Shown: positions 1-5,634 of the stretch, piece by piece
How positions within the stretch are numbered: position 1 is the stretch's first letter
How the letters are laid out: every line of letters begins with the position of its first letter
Assembly (NCBI GenBank): GCA_964614855.1
Contig: CAZTMX010000169.1
Coordinates: forward strand, 1-6,206
Reading direction: 5' to 3'
From: CAWJHE01 sp964614855
GTDB taxonomy: Bacteria > Chloroflexota > Anaerolineae > Anaerolineales > UBA4823
DNA: 6,206 nt
The notes under the pieces: generated by a model
What the model was told of the DNA's origin: nothing
Seen by the model: the letters and a program-made list of their open reading frames with translations, nothing else
The model's database searches: none
Made by a program: the position numbers and the translations under genes

Positions 1-27
1 GGAGAAGCAGGAGGATTAGCGGTGGTA
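1..27 (-). CRISPR. Partial spacer at the left edge of the array
   Basis: These 27 bases precede the leftmost visible repeat and contain no repeat sequence. Spacers here are 33 to 35 bases, counted between 28-bp repeats, so the stretch fits an incomplete spacer whose next repeat lies outside the window. It could instead be the flank beyond the leader-distal end of the array. The adjacent repeat is intact, not degenerate as terminal repeats often are, which favours continuation. Confidence 0.6.
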
Positions 28-1466
28 GGTACACCCCCACGTGCGTGGGGAAAACGCCCGAAACACAACTATACACCCCTGCCATAAAGGTACACCCCCA
101 CGTGCGTGGGGAAAACCTCGGTGATGTCCTTGATCAGCTGCCCGCCATAGGTACACCCCCACGTGCGTGGGGAAAACCCGTTAGGAACTTACTACCACAA
201 CGCAGGTTCAGGTACACCCCCACGTGCGTGGGGAAAACTTAGCCTGTAGCCACTGCGGATAGTTTTTATCAGGTACACCCCCACGTGCGTGGGGAAAACT
301 AACCGAGCCGCCAGCGCAGCCATGCAATTAGCGGTACACCCCCACGTGCGTGGGGAAAACAAAGTTATCTCGCAAATGAAACGGCGACCTTCAGGTACAC
401 CCCCACGTGCGTGGGGAAAACGCGTACACGGCCATCAGGACGTCATCCAATCCCCGGTACACCCCCACGTGCGTGGGGAAAACGTTTACGCTGCTATTGA
501 GGATATTGGGTATGACGGTACACCCCCACGTGCGTGGGGAAAACTTGTCGCCCCATCCCCGGCGAACGATTGACCAAATGGTACACCCCCACGTGCGTGG
601 GGAAAACGTCTGGAGGAGCAGGTAATAAACTTTTAGCTTCGGTACACCCCCACGTGCGTGGGGAAAACCGATACATTTCTGTAAACCAGGGCGCTTACAC
701 CGGTACACCCCCACGTGCGTGGGGAAAACGTATCAGCTGCGCTTGCTACAGCGAGATCACCCGGTACACCCCCACGTGCGTGGGGAAAACCCTGGTTCTT
801 GACCAGGCACTAAGCCCATTCTAAGGTACACCCCCACGTGCGTGGGGAAAACCGCGGGGCAATTGGAGACTTTTGCACTGGATCAGGTACACCCCCACGT
901 GCGTGGGGAAAACGAGCTCAGCCGTCCAGATCGGATCGGCCTGGAAGGTACACCCCCACGTGCGTGGGGAAAACAATCAACCAGGAGCCAACAGCCAGCG
1001 CATACGCCGGTACACCCCCACGTGCGTGGGGAAAACTCTGCTTGCCTTTGCTGCCGCTGCAGTAGGTAAACGGTACACCCCCACGTGCGTGGGGAAAACG
1101 AGCGATTGGCGGCGCCTGGTTGTAAAACAATAGGTACACCCCCACGTGCGTGGGGAAAACTCCGCCTCCTCCGCCACCGCCGCGCCCCGGCCCGGTACAC
1201 CCCCACGTGCGTGGGGAAAACTCATCCCGCCAGGCCAGGCGCGCCGTATCCGTCGGTACACCCCCACGTGCGTGGGGAAAACTAATCCACAAGTGGCGAG
1301 CGCTTGCGATGTGGACGGTACACCCCCACGTGCGTGGGGAAAACGCGTTCTGCTGTAAGCGTGTAATCCGGCAACCCGGTACACCCCCACGTGCGTGGGG
1401 AAAACTCTCAGCCAGTAAGCGGCAATATCGTCGGCATCGGTACACCCCCACGTGCGTGGGGAAAAC
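28..1466 (-). CRISPR. Type I-E CRISPR array, 24 identical repeats and 23 full spacers
   Basis: A 28-bp repeat, reading GGTACACCCC, CACGTGCGTG, GGGAAAAC on the plus strand, occurs 24 times without a mismatch. Copies start at 28, 89, 150, 211, 272, 333, 394, 456, 517, 580, 641, 702, 763, 825, 886, 947, 1009, 1072, 1133, 1194, 1255, 1317, 1378 and 1439. Of the 23 spacers, 17 are 33 bases, four are 34 (422-455, 791-824, 975-1008, 1283-1316) and two are 35 (545-579, 1037-1071). The plus-strand repeat aligns with the reverse complement of the E. coli I-E repeat, so crRNAs are read from the minus strand, in the same direction as the cas genes. The leader end is therefore at 1466, beside cas2. No two spacers look alike. 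Uniform repeats suggest an array kept active or homogenised. It probably extends past the left edge. Long open frames through it are artefacts of a stop-free repeat. Confidence 0.98.
1439..1466 (-). repeat. Leader-proximal CRISPR repeat with Cas6e hairpin
   Basis: On the crRNA strand the repeat begins GTTTT, followed by CCCCAC, GCAC, GTGGGG and then GTGTACC. CCCCAC and GTGGGG form a 6-bp stem around a GCAC tetraloop. By analogy with E. coli, Cas6e would cut after the last stem G (repeat base 21). That leaves a 5' handle of GTGTACC plus one further base, which makes the usual 8 nt only if the variable 29th base is counted. This copy would be the integration site for new spacers. Its crRNA-sense 5' end at 1466 lies 13 bp from the cas2 stop codon. 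The cleavage site and polarity are inferred from the family; the stem is seen directly. Confidence 0.85.
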
Positions 1467-1600
1467 CCTTATTTTGTTTTTATTTTACCTCTTTTAGCCG
1501 TTTGCTTATTGGCTTCTGACCAGGCACACGGATCAATTGGATGCCTTCCATTTGGATCAATTCCCTGTCTGTATTGCCTTCCATCCGTATTTGAAAATTC
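1467..1600 (-). promoter_or_regulatory. Presumed CRISPR leader, mostly inside the cas2 3' end
   Basis: A type I-E leader normally lies between cas2 and the first repeat. Here only 1467-1479 is non-coding (AAACAAAATAAGG on the minus strand), so leader functions must extend into cas2. The roughly 35 bases next to the repeat are strongly A-rich, like the repeat-proximal part of known leaders. Further in are two pairs of short direct repeats, annotated separately. A TAAAAT hexamer at 1487-1482 resembles a -10 box but has no good -35 partner. I see no clear IHF consensus. The right boundary at 1600 is arbitrary. Alternatively there is no separate leader promoter, and the array is transcribed by read-through from the cas operon. 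Confidence 0.4.
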
Positions 1601-1791
1601 TGTTCTGTATTCGATGACCATATTTGTATCACGCCACCTTCACCTTTCCGGCGAACGCATTTATCCCATAATAGATCTCTAACTCTTGCTGATAAATCAC
1701 CGACAAACACACCTGCTTTGGGTTCAATCATCCAGCGGGTCAATTCACCCCGCAACCCTGTGGTGACGTTTTCAAGTATCATAACGATCAT
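1480..1791 (-). CDS. cas2: CRISPR-associated endonuclease Cas2, type I-E
   Basis: This 103-residue protein is the non-catalytic partner that bridges two Cas1 dimers in the spacer integration complex. It matches E. coli Cas2e along its length: ILENV (residues 5-9, with the family's acidic E7), LRGELTRWMIEPKAGVFVGD (13-32), WSSNTEQNF (58-66), and a C-terminal strand IQLIRV (84-89). E. coli Cas2 ends about where residue 90 falls here. The remaining 13 residues (GQKPISKRLKEVK) are a lysine/arginine-rich extension. The ATG at 1791 is preferred because the AAGGAG at 1807-1802 is about 10 bases upstream and the protein then begins like its relatives. A TTG at 1797 would add two residues, but only 4 bases after the same site. 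It overlaps the end of cas1 by 20 bp, so translation is probably coupled. Its stop codon is 13 bp from the CRISPR array. Confidence 0.95.
   Translation of the reverse strand: MIVMILENVTTGLRGELTRWMIEPKAGVFVGDLSARVRDLLWDKCVRRKGEGGVIQIWSSNTEQNFQIRMEGNTDRELIQMEGIQLIRVPGQKPISKRLKEVK
1530..1584 (-). repeat. Two interleaved pairs of short direct repeats in the cas2 3' end
   Basis: On the plus strand GGATCAATT occurs at 1530-1538 and 1554-1562 (24 bp apart), and TGCCTTCCAT at 1542-1551 and 1575-1584 (33 bp apart). They encode the two MEG-containing segments of Cas2 (residues 70-72 and 81-83), so they may simply reflect repeated amino acids. They lie about 64 to 118 bp upstream of the first repeat, within the stretch where an I-E leader would normally carry its protein-binding sites. 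A regulatory role is only a possibility. Confidence 0.35.
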
Positions 1792-2677
1792 CAGCAAATA
1801 ACTCCTTCCATAATTCTGATGGTGGATCTAGTTGAAAGCTTCGTTCAAAATCATCCTTGATTTCCAACAAGTTATCGACATCCTGTAATATTCGTTTCAA
1901 TAATTTTTTCTCGGAAAACATCTCCCGACACCGCTCTCTCACCCTACTCTCTGTATTCTCTAATCCCTTGGCAACAGTTTCAAAAGTCGAAGGGATAGTA
2001 ATCTCGGTTTTATAAAGATCAGCGATGTCGTAAACAAAGGATTGCATTCTGCCGGTGTGAACAAAGCCCAGTGCCGGTGAATATCCTCCTGTGACAATTG
2101 CTGCATGGCAAATTCCATTCAACAATGCATTGGCTGCTGATAATGTACGATTTACAATATCCGCTTTATCCCAATCAAACCTGTTATATTGCCTGCCAGA
2201 CCAGGGTACATTAAATTCATTGCTTGCTGATTTATATGCCTTGCGCACCCGAACCCCTTCCATCCCCCGGATTTGATTCAAACTCAATCCTTCAGGTAAC
2301 AGTTCATCAAAGCGCATCTGATACATATTTCTTACAACGTGTTCCCTTTTTTTGGGGTCGCAAACTAGCTCTGCCTGCCTTATCATGTGATAGGACTTTC
2401 GCGTTTCACCCAATCCTTGTGCATAGCATCTTATGGCATCCTCCCCAACCCAGACAATTGAGCAGCCGTTTTCAGCAAGGCATTTAATTGCTGCATGGCT
2501 GATACTGGTACCAGGACCTAACAGGATTGCACTTAAAGCTGCTACTGGAACATGGATTCTTCCTTCTTCTTGAATGAATTCTATTGCGTTTTGTGAGCGC
2601 TCTACAATAGCTTTTTCAATGTACAAGTAAGATAAGCTGTCTCGTAACCGAGGCAATTCTTGAATATTTACAGTCAT
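1772..2677 (-). CDS. cas1: CRISPR-associated integrase Cas1, type I-E
   Basis: Cas1 is the metal-dependent integrase that, with Cas2, joins protospacer DNA to the leader-end repeat. The protein has 301 residues (E. coli Cas1 has 305). It has the N-terminal beta domain (about 1-80, including LLGPGTSISHAAI and IVWVGED) and the helical catalytic domain. The metal ligands fall in the family motifs: E140 in GMEG, H207 in GFVHTG, and D217 and D220 in SFVYDIAD. These correspond to E. coli E141, H208, D218 and D221. All are intact, so the enzyme should be active. The ATG at 2677 is chosen over an in-frame TTG at 2707: it has a GGAG five bases upstream and gives the family's usual N-terminus, whereas the TTG would add ten unconserved residues. 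A 51-bp gap separates it from cas6e, and its 3' end overlaps the start of cas2. Confidence 0.97.
   Translation of the reverse strand: MTVNIQELPRLRDSLSYLYIEKAIVERSQNAIEFIQEEGRIHVPVAALSAILLGPGTSISHAAIKCLAENGCSIVWVGEDAIRCYAQGLGETRKSYHMIRQAELVCDPKKREHVVRNMYQMRFDELLPEGLSLNQIRGMEGVRVRKAYKSASNEFNVPWSGRQYNRFDWDKADIVNRTLSAANALLNGICHAAIVTGGYSPALGFVHTGRMQSFVYDIADLYKTEITIPSTFETVAKGLENTESRVRERCREMFSEKKLLKRILQDVDNLLEIKDDFERSFQLDPPSELWKELFADDRYDT
1802..1807 (-). promoter_or_regulatory. Ribosome binding site of cas2
   Basis: AAGGAG on the minus strand, inside the 3' end of cas1. It lies 10 bases before the ATG at 1791 and 4 bases before the alternative TTG at 1797. The spacing and start codon favour the ATG. 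Confidence 0.6.
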
Positions 2678-2728
2678 AATTTCTCCAGTTTTGTTGTTAT
2701 TGTGCAAAAATTGTTCTCTGCATTGATG
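2678..2728 (-). other. 51-bp gap between interference and adaptation genes
   Basis: This is the longest non-coding gap in the operon. It is A/T-rich and contains the cas1 ribosome binding site. At its right border an inverted repeat, TGTTATC/GATAACA with an 8-base loop (2727-2748), overlaps the cas6e stop codon. I see no T-run after it on the transcribed strand and no convincing -35/-10 pair, so neither a terminator nor a separate cas1-cas2 promoter can be called. Confidence 0.4.
2683..2686 (-). promoter_or_regulatory. Ribosome binding site that fixes the cas1 start
   Basis: GGAG on the minus strand, five bases before the ATG at 2677. It supports that ATG over the TTG at 2707, which lacks such a site in the surrounding A/T-rich stretch. 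Confidence 0.7.
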
Positions 2729-3358
2729 TTATCTTGCAAGGGATAACAATCCAAATCCAAATCCTTTGGCGCTGCCGACCCCTTTCTTCAGTGTTGCTTC
2801 AAATTTCACTGCTTCGCCCACCTCCAACACCCCTTCGTATAACACTGCTTGATGTTGGATCGTTTGTTTTTTTCCAGCTTCTGACTTCATACTGGTGATT
2901 TTTCCCAAGTTTGAAAATTGCATATTCAGGATCTTGAAGCCACCTGACTCTCCCTTTCGTCGCAACCAGCTGCTTATTTCTTCCGGCGTACGCAACTCCA
3001 CTCGCTTTCCTGCCCAATCACCTTTTGCCTTTCGTACTGTTGGGTTCGCCAACAATCGGAAATAAAACTGCTTGCCAGTTTCAAAAAATCCTTCAAAAGT
3101 CTTAATTTCTACCGGTCGAGTAAGTAGTCCTCTTTTTGATAAACCTTCCCAGCTTGGTTCTATTTGTGTTTGCACCAGTAATATGATAGGTTGGTATACA
3201 TCTTTCTCAATAGGTTCTATTCGATGTAACAGACCAATTTCATTGCGATCCATTGATTTAAATTGAGATAGAAGTGTGCGGTGTAATTCATAACGGTTAG
3301 CGATCTCCGCCATCACCTGTCGGTTCGCGGGGTCTAATTGCAGGCGAGATAGGTACAT
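2729..3358 (-). CDS. cas6e: crRNA-processing endoribonuclease Cas6e (Cse3/CasE)
   Basis: Cas6e binds the repeat hairpin, cuts at its 3' base without metal, and stays on the crRNA 3' end as a Cascade subunit. The 209-residue protein starts MYLSRLQLDP, as E. coli CasE starts MYLSK. It has Y23 and H26 in NRYELHRTL, at the positions of the catalytic pair known in the Thermus thermophilus enzyme. It carries YFRLLANPTVRK (about 98-109), where the family has YFRLRANP, and it ends with the glycine-rich RNA-binding loop GVGSAKGFGFGLLSLA. Two RAMP (ferredoxin-like) folds are expected. Its ATG lies one base after the cas5e stop and is preceded by AGGAGGG at 3370-3364, inside cas5e, so translation is probably coupled. 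Length and motifs are normal for the family. Confidence 0.96.
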   Translation of the reverse strand: MYLSRLQLDPANRQVMAEIANRYELHRTLLSQFKSMDRNEIGLLHRIEPIEKDVYQPIILLVQTQIEPSWEGLSKRGLLTRPVEIKTFEGFFETGKQFYFRLLANPTVRKAKGDWAGKRVELRTPEEISSWLRRKGESGGFKILNMQFSNLGKITSMKSEAGKKQTIQHQAVLYEGVLEVGEAVKFEATLKKGVGSAKGFGFGLLSLAR

Positions 3359-3359
3359 G

Positions 3360-3935
3360 TCAGCCCTCCTGTTCTTTAGATACGGTCACGCTATCCATTT
3401 GGATGCGCCGGGTTGCAAAACGTCTGTTCCTAAAATTGATTGGGACATCAGAGCGTAAAAATTGCCCCTCATCTGTTTCAATCACCAATCGTTTTACTTC
3501 ACCGTCTCCTTGCCCTAAATCTGGGTAATGTGCGAGTGCATCCATCAGGCATTTATCGCTCAATCCGTCATCCAGATAAACTGGTTTTGACGGTGGGAAA
3601 GCTTTTCTACCAAGATATAGCGTCCAGTGAGGGTTCTTCAAAGCAGTATGAATTTCTCTTAGTAAATCTTCGTTACCTTCCAGTCCTACCAAAAAAATGG
3701 CATCTGCTATGTAATATCGATTGGATATTTCCGGGTTTTCTCGATCCACCCGCACGCCCATGCGTAATTCAGCCAAATCGCTCAGATCAGCATCCCTTCC
3801 TCTTCCTAATGCAGCGCATATCAATCCAATCACACCGCTTTTTGATGGTTCTCTGGCGGTATCTCTTTCTGTAAAATAACTTGAAACACCCCAAGATTGC
3901 ATGGGTGCCTGCAAGCGTAGCAATAAGCATGACAT
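3360..3935 (-). CDS. cas5e: Cascade subunit Cas5e (CasD), internally shortened
   Basis: Cas5e caps the crRNA 5' handle in Cascade and contacts Cas8e and the first Cas7e. Family features are clear: LLLRLQAPMQSWG (4-16), REPSKSGVIGLICAALG (28-44), MGVRVDRE (59-66), RYYIADAIFLVGLEG (73-87), PHWTLYLGRKAFPPSKP (102-118), and a C-terminal RR.F..RR segment (170-177). It has 191 residues against 224 in E. coli CasD. The difference lies at one point: after VRVDRE only NPEISN precedes RYYIADA, where relatives carry about 38 residues including a DYHT-type motif. The frame is open and clean there, so this looks like an in-frame deletion, not a frameshift. It starts 5 bp after cas7e, with AAAGGAA at 3950-3944 as the likely binding site. 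It may be a natural compact variant or a functionally altered subunit. Confidence 0.94.
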   Translation of the reverse strand: MSCLLLRLQAPMQSWGVSSYFTERDTAREPSKSGVIGLICAALGRGRDADLSDLAELRMGVRVDRENPEISNRYYIADAIFLVGLEGNEDLLREIHTALKNPHWTLYLGRKAFPPSKPVYLDDGLSDKCLMDALAHYPDLGQGDGEVKRLVIETDEGQFLRSDVPINFRNRRFATRRIQMDSVTVSKEQEG

Positions 3936-3940
3936 ATTGG

Positions 3941-5056
3941 TTATTCCTTTGGCAGCTTATCAACCACCCCATTTACCCAGGCTTCAAAGTTGTCCACCTT
4001 ACATTCATTAAGTTTTGGTAACTCAACGTTTATTCCAACCGAAGCTACCACGGGTTTAGCCTTTGTTCCAAAGAAGTTTTCCAGTTCTCCCCAATAAGCA
4101 TCCAGTTTTCTTATTGATGCTTCCAACAATCCCTGGTCGTTTTCGGGATAGATTGGTTTTTCAAAGGCATTTGCCAACGACCATGACATCCCGTCCTCCC
4201 TGGCAACTGCTAACATAAAGGACGGTGGGTTTTGTGCAGCAAAGCTGGTCTGCTTTCCAGTTGGAACAGCCAAAACGGATGACCTTAAAAACCCCTCCAC
4301 ACTTTTTCTTGCCAGGTCCAGGTTGCCATCCAGGTTTTTCAGAAGCTGTTCAAAATCAATCCGTGCGTATCTGTAAAATGTGGCAGCATTGAATCCAATG
4401 ATGCCCATCATTGCAGCTCCTGTTTCTTCCTTTTTCTGAAAATCATCCACCGCAGTAAAGAAATCAAATTCCATGGTGATCCTGTGTGTTGAAAAGGCAT
4501 GTGCTACCTGGCAGGCGGCATCCATGTTTAGGTTGGGATCCTCCGCTAACATCCTGCCAAACAGTGCAATGCCAGGTGCTGAAGTGCGGGATTTAAAAGT
4601 TTCTTTGAATTTCTTTACAACATCTCCCAGTGCTTTATCTTTCTCGCCTCCCGCCAATGCTTTATCCCAATTATCCAGAATTAATTGTGTAAGATATTCC
4701 TTCTCTTTTTCACTCACAAAAAATAAAACTTTACTGCGGTTAGGTGTTTTACTATCCATCCCTCCAAGGATGGCTCCAATAGTATTGTTCGCTGCCTTTG
4801 CTGCTTCTTCTACAGGTTTGCCCGCTTTTTCAAGACGTTCTGTGATTGCCGTTGCCAGGTAGCGTGTTCTATCTGCTGGATGTACTTCAGTGGTTTGTTC
4901 AAACGATGGGTGCAATCTGATTGCCCTTTTTAAACATTGGCTTGAGATTCTCGCTCGACGCACGCCACCAAATACACAGTCTTTTGGGTTATTGCTGTCA
5001 TCTCTGTTGAGATTTGAGGGTACAAAATTTTGTAGTAAATGTAATTCTATAAACAT
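3941..5056 (-). CDS. cas7e: Cascade backbone subunit Cas7e (Cse4/CasC)
   Basis: Cas7e polymerises along the crRNA spacer (six copies in E. coli Cascade) and holds it for target pairing. The 371-residue protein has the family signature near its N-terminus: LNRDD (16-20), GGVRRARISSQCLKRAIR (30-47). Further on are ALFGRML (164-170), VAHAFSTHRITMEFDFFTAVDD (184-205), FYRYARIDFEQL (227-238) and SWSLANAFEKPI (291-302). E. coli CasC has 363 residues, so the length is normal. The ATG at 5056 is chosen over the in-frame ATG at 5068: it has a GGAG six bases upstream, while the upstream ATG sits on the cse2 stop codon without such a site, and MFIELHLLQNF is a typical family start. It follows cse2 by 12 bp. 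Confidence 0.96.
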   Translation of the reverse strand: MFIELHLLQNFVPSNLNRDDSNNPKDCVFGGVRRARISSQCLKRAIRLHPSFEQTTEVHPADRTRYLATAITERLEKAGKPVEEAAKAANNTIGAILGGMDSKTPNRSKVLFFVSEKEKEYLTQLILDNWDKALAGGEKDKALGDVVKKFKETFKSRTSAPGIALFGRMLAEDPNLNMDAACQVAHAFSTHRITMEFDFFTAVDDFQKKEETGAAMMGIIGFNAATFYRYARIDFEQLLKNLDGNLDLARKSVEGFLRSSVLAVPTGKQTSFAAQNPPSFMLAVAREDGMSWSLANAFEKPIYPENDQGLLEASIRKLDAYWGELENFFGTKAKPVVASVGINVELPKLNECKVDNFEAWVNGVVDKLPKE

Positions 5057-5062
5057 TTTTAT

Positions 5063-5066
5063 CTCC
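5063..5066 (-). promoter_or_regulatory. Ribosome binding site that fixes the cas7e start
   Basis: GGAG on the minus strand, six bases before the ATG at 5056. Its first G doubles as the last base of the alternative upstream ATG (5068-5066), which has no comparable site of its own. Confidence 0.65.
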
Positions 5067-5068
5067 AT

Positions 5069-5620
5069 TTATGATTCTGAGGTTGATTCGGTTTCTTGTT
5101 TTTGCTGGTATGCCCAGTAACTATTCGCCCATTGCCGTTGAATGTATCGTGATTCGCTGTTCCAACTAAGCAGATCATGCAATAGCTGATGCCAGTTGAT
5201 CGCGATCTCATTGGATCTAAGTAGGCTGATTACTTGCTTAAGGTATGTTGGCAGATCCTCTGGGTGCGCATTTAATAAACTCGTAAAACGCATTTCAAAT
5301 GAACCGGATTGTTTTTCTTTTAGCACCAAGGTTTGACAATGCTTTCCCAGATTGCCTTCATCAGTTCGAAGCCTGGCTCCTGCCCCAGACCCTGCCTGGT
5401 AGTAAGCAAATTGAGCTGCTACCAGGTAGTAGACCTTTTCCCTCCATGTGTTTCTAAGATTGTCTGGCACCCATGGGGCAACGTAGGGAAACATTGCCGG
5501 CTCTGTTCCTGGCTGTCCAGCCAATCCCCGTCTAAGGTCAGCCATTGCCCCGCGATTATTTCCGTCAGCCAGAGAGATGAGGTAATCAATAAAAGCATAA
5601 CTTTTCGAGTTTTTTGCCAT
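5069..5620 (-). CDS. cse2: Cascade small subunit Cse2 (CasB)
   Basis: Cse2 forms a dimer on the inner face of Cascade that stabilises the R-loop by holding the target and displaced strands. The 183-residue, largely helical protein matches the family: GNNRGAMADLRRGL (20-33), a segment with APWVPDN (48-54), FEMRFTSLLNAHPEDLPTYLKQVISLLRS (about 108-136), then INWHQLLHDLLSW (140-152) and IQRQWANSYW (159-168). E. coli CasB is 160 residues. The extra length is mainly at the C-terminus, which ends in a polar Q/E/S-rich tail. AAGGAG at 5632-5627 lies six bases before the ATG. The gene follows cas8e by 14 bp and precedes cas7e by 12 bp. Confidence 0.95.
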   Translation of the reverse strand: MAKNSKSYAFIDYLISLADGNNRGAMADLRRGLAGQPGTEPAMFPYVAPWVPDNLRNTWREKVYYLVAAQFAYYQAGSGAGARLRTDEGNLGKHCQTLVLKEKQSGSFEMRFTSLLNAHPEDLPTYLKQVISLLRSNEIAINWHQLLHDLLSWNSESRYIQRQWANSYWAYQQKQETESTSES

Positions 5621-5634
5621 AAATATCTCCTTTT

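Noticed and set aside
71..78. TACACCCC in the leftmost full spacer, resembling the repeat start, as a degenerate repeat
   Set aside because: Only eight bases match and the neighbouring repeat spacing is already a normal 61 bp, so this is chance similarity.
28..1466. Plus-strand orientation of the array, with the leader at the left
   Set aside because: The plus-strand repeat aligns with the reverse complement of the E. coli I-E repeat. Only the minus-strand reading gives a stem followed by a handle that matches in position.
1482..1487. TAAAAT as the -10 box of a leader promoter
   Set aside because: No acceptable -35 sequence lies 16-18 bases upstream. A start here would leave only about 10 bases before the first repeat.
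45..1497. Many open frames of 60-177 codons on both strands through the array, with motifs such as HPHVRGEN, TPPRAWGK and FPHARGGVP
   Set aside because: They are translations of the stop-free CRISPR repeat in different frames, a known source of spurious database proteins. They have no proper ribosome binding sites and change frame with spacer length.
800..1527. An 11-base match (TGACCAGGCAC) between spacer 791-824 and cas2 at 1517-1527, suggesting self-targeting
   Set aside because: Too short: a match of this size is expected by chance between this many spacers and a 6-kb window, and it does not extend on either side.
2678..2707. TTG at 2707 as the cas1 start, giving 311 residues
   Set aside because: The extra ten residues are not family-like and there is no good ribosome binding site, whereas the ATG at 2677 has GGAG at ideal spacing.
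4473..4862. Plus-strand open frames opposite the cas genes, for example 129 codons at 4473-4862 and 164 at 5333-5827
   Set aside because: They lie antisense to well-supported cas genes, resemble no protein I recognise, and look like shadows of the coding strand.
5057..5068. ATG at 5068 as the cas7e start
   Set aside because: It has no ribosome binding site, and the ATG at 5056 has GGAG six bases upstream and matches the usual family N-terminus.
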